A stretch of 64,000 nt of DNA from an uncultured Alphaproteobacteria bacterium (GTDB taxonomy: Bacteria > Pseudomonadota > Alphaproteobacteria > MPNO01 > UBA2964): NCBI GenBank assembly GCA_951812775.1, contig OX638326.1, forward strand, positions 1,996,335 to 2,060,334. The letters are read 5' to 3'. Below are positions 1 to 8,113 of the stretch, piece after piece (position 1 is the stretch's first letter; every line of letters starts with the position of its first letter). The position numbers and the translations under genes are program-made. The notes below the pieces were generated by a model, which saw nothing but the letters and a program-made list of their open reading frames with translations, did not search any database and was not told where the DNA came from.

Positions 1-2693
1 CAGTTCAAAACCGTTCATACCCGGCATTTCAATATCACTCACAATCACATCGAAATCCCGACCGGCATCTCTAAGAGAGAGCGCCGCCTCACCACCCTCT
101 ACAGCAGTGACTTCATAGCCTGCGACAGAAAGCAGCGGTGTTAGCAAATTGCGAAAGAACGGGCTGTCATCCACCAGAAGGACCTTATTGCTGGGGCGAT
201 CGTTCGTGGCTGTGTTGCCATGAGATTTGAACCAGTCCCCGAACGCCTTCTCGAGATAAAATGCCGTATCAATGACATCCATCGCTTTGCTGCCAATAAC
301 TGCCGTGCCAAGCACGCCCGTGTGCGCCGAGGCCAGCTCGATGTCGAGACGATCTTCGACGATATCGACGATTTCATCGACCATCAGCCCCATGCTTTGT
401 TCGCCATCAGCGAACACAACAACCTGCTGCCGACCTTCTGTTGCCCGGGTAAACCCGTCAGCAACCTCAATAAGCGGCATCAAACGGCCGCGATATTGAA
501 CGACTGGAACACCGTCATTCTCTTCAATGGTATCCACATCAATCTCTTCCAAACGGGCAACCAGTGCGAGAGGCACAGCGCGACTTTCATCACTGCCGGC
601 TTTGAAGACCAAAATTGCGGACCGTTCGGATCAAAAATCATGATTACGCTGCCGTCACCCAGAATAGTATTGCCGGAGAAGATTGAAATTTCCCGCAGTA
701 CCGGGGTTACAGGCTTGACGACGATTTCTTCAGATTCGAAAACCTGATCCACGATGACACCGAAACTCGAAACACCAGACCGCAAAATTACGATAAAGGT
801 TTCCTCGCCAGCGACTTCATCCCCCTCTGTCGCCTCCTGCTTTTCTTCGTCAATGACCTTTTCGACTTTAGTTAGCCCAAGAACTTCATTTAAATCGATG
901 AGCGGCAACAGAGTATCTCGAAGCCTTAGAACGGGTGTGTCGTTGACCTGTTCAATTCTATGCTCTGACTCATCTGAGACCCTTACCAACTCATCGACGC
1001 TGAGCTGCGGAACCGCAAACCGTTCACCACCCGACTCGACGATAAGGGCAGAAACGATTGCCAACGTCAGTGGAATTTTGACGACAAACGTCGAGCCAAC
1101 ACCGGGCTCCGATTGCAATTCAACATTACCACCAATTTTCTCAATGTTCGTGCGAACAACATCCATCCCAACGCCGCGTCCCGAAACGTTGGTCACTTTT
1201 TCTGCCGTCGAGAAACCTGCCTTGAATATGAATTGCATGATTTGCTTGGGAGACATGGCATCAAGCTCTGCCTCAGTCGCCAGTTCATTCGCGATCGCTT
1301 TTTCACGAACTTTCTCAATAGCAATTCCGCGCCCGTCATCCTCAATTTTGATGATGATATGTCCGCCTTCGTGATAGGCGTTCAACACGATCTTATCGAT
1401 CTCCGGTTTACCCGCCGCAAGGCGATCCGCGGGCTGTTCAATTCCGTGATCCCCGGAATTTCGGATCATATGCGTAAGAGGATCCTTGATCATCTCGAGC
1501 ACCTGACGATCCAGCTCTGTGTCGGCACCGAGCATCTCGAGCTCGATCTTCTTATCGAGTTCCAATGACAGATCACGCACAATCCGTGGAATCTTGCTCC
1601 AGGCATTCCCAATCGGCTGCATACGCGTTTTCATAACGGCTTCCTGCAGATCCGTCGTAATCAGACTAAGGCGTTGTAAAGGCGTGGAGAATTCACTGTC
1701 TTCGTATTTACGAACCATTTGAAGAAGCTGATTTCGTGAAAGCACGAGCTCCGAAACCATCGTCATCAGGTTTTCCAGCATATCGACATTGACGCGGACG
1801 GATTGAACTACGGCGACAGCTTCTTTTTGCGCGGCGTCAGTTCCCTCAGCCTTCGCTTTTTCAGCGGCGGCGGCTGCAGCGGCAGCGGCTTTGGCCTCCA
1901 TCTCCGCCTTGCACAGTAATGTCTCTCGGGTCCCGTCAAAGGCCGCAACAACTGCGGATGTCAGGGCGTCATCAATTTCGAGTTCCTTGAGGGCAGTCTC
2001 CAGGCAAGCCACCATTTTGTCGAAATGGGGATCTGAAAGACCTTGCTCGGCTAAAGGCCGGAATTCCTCTTGGATGTCACCGGTGTACTTATCGCGCCCA
2101 CCTAAAATCGAGGTAAAATATTCAACCATTTTAGCCTGGAAGAACATCATCTCCAGACCGTCAAAGAACGGCTTAAGTTCGTCATCTTTCAGTAGATGAC
2201 GGAATAGGGTCTCAATTCCCGCATCAACCATTGAAATTCCGCCGAGTTGATCGACGAGCGGTTCGCCTGACACTTCAACGGGTTCCGCTGGTGCGGCAGC
2301 AGCGGCTGGCGGTGCCGCTCCTTCAGCCATCGCGTTAAGGCGCGAAATCAGGTCGGCATCATCACCTTCTGGCTCTTCTTGCGTTTCTTCAAGGGCCGCC
2401 ATAAGTGATTTGATACGATCAAGCGATTCAAAAATAAGGGTGACCGCCTCCGGGGTGACCGGCAATTCTCCATCACGAAATTTGCCGAGAATGTTTTCAC
2501 CGGAATGCGCAACTGACTCCAGGCGAGGCAATCCGAGAAACCCACATGTTCCTTTGATCGTATGGACAAGTCTAAAGATACTGGAAAGAAGTTCCGGATC
2601 ATTAGGCTCCTGTTCGAGGCGTACTACCTCGACATCGAGTTCTTCCAAACTCTCATTCGTTTCTGTCAGAAATTCACTTAAAAGATCGTCCAT
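1..2693 (-). CDS. cheA: Hybrid chemotaxis histidine kinase CheA with receiver domain (frameshifted, 3' end beyond window)
   Basis: CheA autophosphorylates on a histidine and passes phosphate to response regulators in chemotaxis. Domains in order: Hpt (residues 1-105, His44 in LVHTIKGTCGFLG); a truncated-haemoglobin-like domain (about 145-262); an Ala/Lys linker; dimerisation helices; an HATPase with RNSGDHGIE and GRGVGMDVV; then a CheW-like domain. The reading frame breaks after IMIFDPNG (about 618-635); the frame opened at 2693 then reaches a stop at 480. In another minus-strand frame the sequence stays open from about 630 to base 1. That part encodes a second CheW-like segment (AVPLALVARLEEI) and a receiver domain with acidic pair LLVDDSPFFR and phospho-Asp VIVSDIEMPGMNG. 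The start at 2693 fits the family N-terminus MDDLLSEFLTET and has GGCGG upstream. The break could be a real mutation or a sequence error. Family assignment is firm. Confidence 0.9.
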
Positions 2694-2840
2694 CTGTCCG
2701 CCTGCAGAATTGCCGCAAAAGAAGCCCCTTACCCCGAACGGGGGTTGGTCAGATGGATTTTCCGGGTAATTGTTTAAAAAGCCGTAAAGTACTTGGATCC
2801 GGCACAACGGCTATTCAGGAAAGACGTGCTTCGTCTTAGA

Positions 2841-3476
2841 TTAGCTAATTGGTAACTCTGCCTTCAAACTGACACTGTCAGCAGCTTCATTAACACCGAA
2901 ATGACCAGCTGCGGTTTGACATAGCCACCCAGTAAAATAACCCTGCACCGTGCAGGCCGTAAGGGAATCGATCTCTACGTCTGGCTCAATCGCCTCCATT
3001 ACCTCCGGTTGAATCCCGGTCCCTGGCCCACTCGTTGTCGCGGTGAAGGAAATATTGTCCGAATTCTCGACTTCAATGACTAGTTTTCCCCGATTGGGGA
3101 GCGTTTCCAACGCCAGAAACGCAACGTTTAAAAGTACTTTTACGGCAACTCTGCCAAGGGTTTGATCGCCGCTCGGCAGAACAGCCTCAATTTTATCGTC
3201 TTCAATAATACCTCGAATGAGTTCAGGGGTTTCCGAGATTGATAGAGCGTCAGCATTTTCTCCGCCCAGCCCATAGGCAATTCGGAAAAACATCAAACGG
3301 CCAGCAGCCTGTTTAATGCTAAAGGAAAGCAGCGACATCACCCCTTCATCGATGCCACCTGATTCATCCTCCAGCAACTCCAAGCCATTACTGACCGCGG
3401 CGGTGGGACTGATTAGATCATGGCAAAGCCGGGAACACAGAAGTTCGGAAACACGTTGCGGAAAATCAACTGACAT
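2841..3476 (-). CDS. chpT: Histidine phosphotransferase ChpT
   Basis: A 211-residue protein of the ChpT family. ChpT relays phosphate from the hybrid kinase CckA to CtrA and CpdR, controlling the alphaproteobacterial cell cycle and motility. The N-terminal helix has the family signature LCSRLCHDLISP, whose His is the phosphorylation site; the rest resembles a degenerate HATPase fold. A strong Shine-Dalgarno AAAGGAG precedes the ATG. It lies 147 bases upstream of cheA on the same strand and is divergent from the DUF3553 gene. Neither cckA nor ctrA is in the window. Confidence 0.9.
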   Translation of the reverse strand: MSVDFPQRVSELLCSRLCHDLISPTAAVSNGLELLEDESGGIDEGVMSLLSFSIKQAAGRLMFFRIAYGLGGENADALSISETPELIRGIIEDDKIEAVLPSGDQTLGRVAVKVLLNVAFLALETLPNRGKLVIEVENSDNISFTATTSGPGTGIQPEVMEAIEPDVEIDSLTACTVQGYFTGWLCQTAAGHFGVNEAADSVSLKAELPIS

Positions 3477-3585
3477 TGTCTATCACTCCTTTACAAATCG
3501 GCTATCACACTGCCGAATACCCAACTGAGCATGGAAACCCAACGACTCTAAATACTCTGACCCAAACACGCTTTCGGAAACCACC

Positions 3586-3765
3586 ATGAATGAAGAATTT
3601 GTACCTGGCGTCCTTGTCCGCCATCCTGACCGCGACGACTGGGGTCTCGGCCAAGTCCAATCCGCAATCGGTAACCGAATTACTGTCAATTTTGAGCACC
3701 AGGGTAAAGAGTTGATTAACAGCGATGTTATCTCTCTGATTTTAGTAGATGATGAAAGTGAGTGA
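3586..3765 (+). CDS. Small DUF3553 protein
   Basis: A 59-residue ORF, MNEEFVPGVLVRHPDRDDWG to LILVDDESE. It matches the DUF3553 pattern by recall: FVPG.LVRHP.R.DWGLGQVQS, then VNFEH.GK..I. The family is a small conserved alphaproteobacterial protein, probably a short beta barrel, of unknown function. It is divergent from chpT with about 110 bases between them. The ribosome binding site is weak (GGAAA). The protein pattern, rather than codon statistics, supports it as a real gene. Confidence 0.8.
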   Translation: MNEEFVPGVLVRHPDRDDWGLGQVQSAIGNRITVNFEHQGKELINSDVISLILVDDESE

Positions 3766-3874
3766 TAAAGTCGAAATCGCGGGTTTGTCTGGAATAATTG
3801 CATCGCAACAGGTAACAACAAGCGTAACGCACACAAAGTGAAACGCCTCGCCAAATTGGATAAGATCGTTAAAT

Positions 3875-5566
3875 ATGGCCGACAATAAAACCGTAAAAAG
3901 GCATCCCCACCCCGGACGCGGTGGACGAGGAGCACCCCAACCCAAGGGCCGTCAACTTGATGCAGAGGCGCAGGATCAAGTACTCGCGCTTCTTGGTGAC
4001 AAGTCACGAAACCGGGATATGCTCATCGAGCACCTACATTTAATACAAGATGAGTATGGATGCCTGTCAGCGGACCATCTTGTTGCCTTGGCCGACGAAA
4101 TGAGGATGGCGCTTACGGAAGTATACGAAGTAGCGACTTTTTATGCTCATTTTGATGTTGTAACAGAGGAAGCAAACCGCCCACCGCCGGTAACAATCCG
4201 TGTTTGCGATAGTGTCACCTGCGAAATGATGGGCGCCGAACGTTTGATAGAGACCCTCTCAGAAAATGCCGATGCGGATATCAGAATATTGCGAGCACCG
4301 TGCATGGGAGCCTGCGACAAAGCTCCCGCTGTCGCTATCGGCCATTCGCAAATCGCCCCTGCAACAGCTGAAACTGTGCTGGCAGCAACAAAAAACTCAA
4401 CGCATTCAGATTTGCCCGACTATGTAGATTTCGCGGCATATGAAAAAGAAGGTGGCTACGCATTGCTCCGTGAATGTCGCGACGGGGCTCGATCGCCAGA
4501 TGAGCTAATAGAAGTCCTCAATGACTCTGGCTTGCGGGGTCTCGGGGGCGCTGGTTTTCCAACAGGTCGCAAATGGACTTTCGTCAGGGCAGAAGAAGGC
4601 CCCCGGCTTATGGCCGTAAATGCCGATGAAGGAGAACCGGGTACTTTCAAGGATCGGTGGTTTCTGGAACGCGACCCACATCGCTTCCTCGAAGGCATGT
4701 TAATAGGAGCCTGGGCCGTCGAAGCGGAAGACATCTACATTTATCTTCGTGACGAGTATCCTGAAATTCGTGACATTCTGCTCACAGAAATCCCAAAAAT
4801 TGAGGCCGATGGATTAGCGCCGATAGGTCATGTTCACCTCCGACGTGGCGCCGGGGCATACATATGTGGCGAAGAATCCGCCATGCTGGAATCGATTGAA
4901 GGGAAACGGGGCCTTCCCCGTCACAAACCCCCGTTCCCGGCTCAGGTCGGCCTGTTTGGCCGTCCTACCCTGATTCACAATGTCGAAACGCTATATTGGA
5001 TCCGCGACCTCGTTCAAAAGGGGGCCAGCTGGTTCACCGAGAAAGGCCGCAATGGCTCGCAAGGTCTGCGGACGTTCTCTGTATCCGGACGGGTTAACGA
5101 GCCCGGTGTCAAAATCGCCGAAGCTGGCATAACCGTGCGGGAGCTCATCGAAGAGTACTGCGGTGGCATGAAAGGGCACACATTCAAAGGTTACCTGCCG
5201 GGTGGCGCGTCAGGTGGCATTTTGCCCGCAAGCATGGATAGTGAGCCGTTGGATTTTGGAACGCTTGAACAATATGGATGCCTAATAGGGTCAGCCGCTG
5301 TCATCATTTTGTCGGAGGAAGACTCCACGGGGGATGTTGCCCTGAACCTTCTAAAATTCTTTGAAGACGAAAGCTGTGGCCAATGCACCCCATGCCGCAA
5401 TGGATGCGAAAAAGCTGTCCAACTTCTAGAACAACCAAAATGGGACAAGCCTCTTTTGGAAGAACTCTCCACCGCAATGCAGGACGCCTCTATCTGCGGC
5501 CTGGGCCAGGCAGCGACCAACGGTCTGAATTCGGTCTTTAAATATTTCCCTGATGATGTGAAGTAA
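3875..5566 (+). CDS. fdsB: NAD-dependent formate dehydrogenase, fused FdsG/FdsB-type (NuoE-NuoF-like) subunit
   Basis: A 563-residue diaphorase subunit passing electrons from formate oxidation to NAD+. The N-terminal half (about 25-170) is NuoE/FdsG-like with the thioredoxin-fold [2Fe-2S] cysteines CDSVTC and CMGAC. The C-terminal half is NuoF/FdsB-like, with FMN-binding GLRGLGGAGFPTGRKW, the NADH-site DEGEPGTFKDR, and the [4Fe-4S] cysteines SCGQCTPC plus SICGLGQ near the end. Complex I normally has these as two proteins; the fusion is common in soluble formate dehydrogenases. The catalytic subunit fdsA lies 2.5 kb away with other genes between. The next gene follows after 21 bases. Confidence 0.9.
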   Translation: MADNKTVKRHPHPGRGGRGAPQPKGRQLDAEAQDQVLALLGDKSRNRDMLIEHLHLIQDEYGCLSADHLVALADEMRMALTEVYEVATFYAHFDVVTEEANRPPPVTIRVCDSVTCEMMGAERLIETLSENADADIRILRAPCMGACDKAPAVAIGHSQIAPATAETVLAATKNSTHSDLPDYVDFAAYEKEGGYALLRECRDGARSPDELIEVLNDSGLRGLGGAGFPTGRKWTFVRAEEGPRLMAVNADEGEPGTFKDRWFLERDPHRFLEGMLIGAWAVEAEDIYIYLRDEYPEIRDILLTEIPKIEADGLAPIGHVHLRRGAGAYICGEESAMLESIEGKRGLPRHKPPFPAQVGLFGRPTLIHNVETLYWIRDLVQKGASWFTEKGRNGSQGLRTFSVSGRVNEPGVKIAEAGITVRELIEEYCGGMKGHTFKGYLPGGASGGILPASMDSEPLDFGTLEQYGCLIGSAAVIILSEEDSTGDVALNLLKFFEDESCGQCTPCRNGCEKAVQLLEQPKWDKPLLEELSTAMQDASICGLGQAATNGLNSVFKYFPDDVK

Positions 5567-5587
5567 AAGCCAAAACCGTAGCTCCGG

Positions 5588-6463
5588 ATGACTGACTTAA
5601 TTAACGGACCAGACTGGCACCCAAGAAAACCAAAACATCCGCCGCCGCGGTTAAGTTGCGACACCCATGCGCATCTCTATGGGCCTTTCCCGCGCTTTCC
5701 GATTGACCGGACTAAAGGAGATGGTCCGGACACAAGTTACGAACAATATACAGATATGCTTGGCGTTCTCGGTATCGAACGCGCTGTCCTCGTCCAGGCG
5801 CGCGACTATGGCGGTATTGATCCCGTAACCGTTGACGCCATTGAAAAGTCTAACGGCCGCATAAGAGGAGTCGCGGCCATGCCACGAGATGCACTTGAGA
5901 AGCATCTCGATGTCCTAATCGCAAAGAACTTTTGTGGCATTCGGCTTTCCAGCTTCTCACCTGGCGCGGTCCGTTTGGATCAGCTTGAAGCGATGGCGCC
6001 GCTGATGGAAGAGTTGGGCTGGGCAATCCTAATCCATCTTACAAACATCGAAGAAATTCTCGATCTCGCCCCACGTGTCCGGAAATTATCTGCGAATATT
6101 GTTTTCGACCATTTAGCACGTGTTCGCAGCCCCGATGCGCTTGATAGCCCCGGATTCGGGACTCTACTGGCTCTCCTGCGTGACACGGATCATTGCTGGG
6201 CGAAGATTTGCAGCTGGTACCGTTTATCGGGAACAGGGTCGCCATATGACGACATGACCCCATACGCCCGCGCTTTAATTGAAACCAGACCGGAGAGACT
6301 GATTTGGGGGACCAACTGGCCGCACCCAAACTCACCAGCTGCTATTCCCAATGATGGCGACCTTTTGGACCAGTTTATGGTTTGGGCCGGCGATGCGGCA
6401 ACGCAAAAGCAGATACTGGTCGACAATCCAGCGCTGCTCTTCGGGTTCGATGAAACAAACTAG
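5588..6463 (+). CDS. Amidohydrolase family protein (2-pyrone-4,6-dicarboxylate hydrolase-like)
   Basis: A 291-residue TIM-barrel metal-dependent hydrolase of the amidohydrolase-2 type. The N-terminal metal motif CDTHAHLYGP, the strand IVFDHLAR and the late WGTNWPHP with its acidic surroundings match the LigI-like/PDC hydrolase group. These enzymes open lactones or cyclic dicarboxylates in aromatic catabolism. The substrate cannot be read from the sequence. It follows the formate dehydrogenase diaphorase gene after 21 bases and is probably cotranscribed, though a link to formate metabolism is not obvious. Its stop codon overlaps the end of the convergent YHS gene. Confidence 0.8.
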   Translation: MTDLINGPDWHPRKPKHPPPRLSCDTHAHLYGPFPRFPIDRTKGDGPDTSYEQYTDMLGVLGIERAVLVQARDYGGIDPVTVDAIEKSNGRIRGVAAMPRDALEKHLDVLIAKNFCGIRLSSFSPGAVRLDQLEAMAPLMEELGWAILIHLTNIEEILDLAPRVRKLSANIVFDHLARVRSPDALDSPGFGTLLALLRDTDHCWAKICSWYRLSGTGSPYDDMTPYARALIETRPERLIWGTNWPHPNSPAAIPNDGDLLDQFMVWAGDAATQKQILVDNPALLFGFDETN

Positions 6464-6945
6464 TTTAGCAGCTTGGCTTTAAGACCCGGCCAGTTGCGAT
6501 CCCCTTTTCCTATGCGGCCTGGAATGTCCTTTGACCAAAGCTGGCGTACAGACTTGGAATAGTTGAGATACAGCTTGCCATCAACAATCGACCAGGCCTC
6601 CAGATCAATGGCGGCAGTATATCCCTCACTAATAGCGTAGGCACAAAAACCCCCATATTGCGGTTTGTATTTTTGCGGGCTCGCTTTAAACTTCTCCAGG
6701 TTTTGCGCACTGGCAAACCGCTAGATGGCCCCTTTCCATTTAGTGGCCCCTTTCCATTTATAAGAAAACTTGGAAGAGCCCTCCACGGATTTCCGATCCG
6801 CAAAATAGGCGACCGGATCGACACCTTCAATTGCAACACCGCTCCAACTCGATTTGTTGAAGTAACTCGCTGCATTGGCGCCGGACAGAGAAAGCAGGAT
6901 GATCGCCACAAATCCTGCGATAGTCGAAGTGAATGTTCGTGTCAT
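6460..6945 (-). pseudogene. Secreted YHS-domain protein, interrupted by an in-frame TAG
   Basis: The 5' part encodes a signal peptide (MTRTFTSTIAGFVAIILLSLS, cut near GANA-AS) and a YHS domain start, SWSGVAIEGVDPVAYFADRK. A TAG at 6723-6721 stops it after 74 codons. In the same frame after the TAG, the sequence continues as a normal YHS protein: RFASAQNLEKFKASPQKYKP, then YGGFCAYAISEG, ending at 6460-6462. The TAG sits where relatives as I recall them have Trp (YKWKGATWRFA), so TGG to TAG is the likely change. It directly follows an 18-bp tandem duplication giving KWKGATKWKGAI. YHS proteins of this type are periplasmic and possibly metal binding. It starts 23 bases after msrP and is probably in its operon. 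Confidence 0.8.
6726..6760. repeat. 18-bp tandem duplication inside the YHS gene
   Basis: The 17-base string TGGCCCCTTTCCATTTA occurs twice, at 6726-6742 and 6744-6760, with a period of 18 bases. It preserves frame and adds one KWKGAT-like hexapeptide. The nonsense codon of the YHS gene touches its left edge. Confidence 0.95.
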
Positions 6946-6968
6946 TGGATTTCTCCTCTATCTGTTTC

Positions 6969-7949
6969 TCAGCTATAGAGTCGTTCGCCTTCCATACCCT
7001 TGTACAGATCAGCGACATACTCTCCATAACCATTGAATATCTGGGTCGGCACCCGACCAGCTTTTCCGAGAACCCGTTCGGTAGCCTGGCTCCAGCGCCG
7101 GTGAGAAACCTTGGGATTTACGTTGGCCCAGAATCCGTACTCAGCGGAATTCACTTTCTCCCAGAATGTCAGCGGTTGTTTTTCGGTAAACGTAAATCGG
7201 GCAATAGATTTGACAGACTTAAATCCGTATTTCCACGGAACCGCCAATCTCAACGGCGCTCCATTTTGCTTTGGAATCGGTTTGCCATAGAGCCCCGTCG
7301 CGATAAAGGCGAGCTCATTGGTCGCTTCGGCGAGCGTTAGACCTTCTCGATAAGGCCACGGATACCAACCCTGTTTTTGCCCTGTTGCCACGGTTGGATT
7401 GTGAAAGGTCTCCATCTGCAAGTACTTTGCCGAGCCAAGCGGTTTGGCAAGATCAACCAAAGCCTTCAAGGCAAAGCCTGACCAGGGCACCGCCATTGAC
7501 CATGCTTCGACACAGCGGAAACGGTAGAGCCTTTCTTCCAACGGCATCTTTTTGAGAAGCTCATCGATCCCGATTGTGATTGGCTGTTCAACGAGCCCGT
7601 CGATTTTTACTTCCCAGGGTCGCAACGGGAGCACTTGTGACACCCGCCAAACGTTCTTGTGGGAGCCGAATTCATAAAAATTATTATAGGTGGTCGCTAG
7701 CTTCTCCGGCGTTTCCGGACGATCCAGCTGGTACCGGGTATTCCGCTTCACGGGATACAATGGCGCACTGGGATCCTTCTCATAGACGATCAGCGTATTG
7801 TCTTCGCAGGCGGCAAGGAGAGGAACGGCGCCAGCCATCAACCCACCGACACCCATGGTCTTGAGCAACGAACGACGGTTCTGATAAACCCTTTCTGGCG
7901 TTACCTGACTTTCTTTTAACTCCCAGTCGCGGTGCTGGCGGATTGGCAT
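6969..7949 (-). CDS. msrP: Protein-methionine-sulfoxide reductase, molybdopterin catalytic subunit MsrP
   Basis: A 326-residue periplasmic molybdoenzyme (formerly YedY) that repairs oxidised methionines in envelope proteins. A twin-arginine signal is visible: NRRSLLKTMGVGGLMAGAVP (Arg25-Arg26). The molybdopterin fold has FRCVEAWSMAVPWSGF with the conserved Mo-ligand Cys. Length is normal for the family. The usual haem partner msrQ is not next to it; the disrupted YHS gene follows instead. It is divergent from fdsA. Confidence 0.92.
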   Translation of the reverse strand: MPIRQHRDWELKESQVTPERVYQNRRSLLKTMGVGGLMAGAVPLLAACEDNTLIVYEKDPSAPLYPVKRNTRYQLDRPETPEKLATTYNNFYEFGSHKNVWRVSQVLPLRPWEVKIDGLVEQPITIGIDELLKKMPLEERLYRFRCVEAWSMAVPWSGFALKALVDLAKPLGSAKYLQMETFHNPTVATGQKQGWYPWPYREGLTLAEATNELAFIATGLYGKPIPKQNGAPLRLAVPWKYGFKSVKSIARFTFTEKQPLTFWEKVNSAEYGFWANVNPKVSHRRWSQATERVLGKAGRVPTQIFNGYGEYVADLYKGMEGERLYS

Positions 7950-7960
7950 AATACGAAACC

Positions 7961-7982
7961 TTCTCTTAATACTCTAAGAGAA
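7961..7982. repeat. Inverted repeat upstream of msrP
   Basis: Perfect 8-bp arms TTCTCTTA and TAAGAGAA with a 6-base loop, just upstream of the msrP start. On the transcript it would form a hairpin beside the ribosome binding region, or it could be a small operator. Confidence 0.5.
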
Positions 7983-8054
7983 CATGGCATCACCGAGGTA
8001 ATTCACCAATAACGTTTTCGCGAGCGCCGGGATTGCCAACGACCAAGACATCAA

Positions 8055-8083
8055 TTGACCCTTTGGACGGTCGAAACTAGGTT
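8055..8083 (+). promoter_or_regulatory. Candidate sigma-70 promoter for fdsA
   Basis: TTGACC at 8055-8060, a 17-base spacer and TAGGTT at 8078-8083, about 30 bases before the fdsA start. The -35 is good and the -10 is weak. It lies in the 164-base divergent region between msrP and fdsA. Confidence 0.35.
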
Positions 8084-8113
8084 GTCACCAATAGGTGGTC
8101 TCAGGCGAATATC

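Noticed and set aside
220..747. Plus-strand ORF at the left end
   Set aside because: Antisense to the CheW and receiver parts of cheA, which read perfectly on the minus strand.
1830..1900. GC-rich repeat in cheA
   Set aside because: It encodes an Ala-rich linker (AAAAAAAAEKAKAEG); ordinary codon repetition in an interdomain linker.
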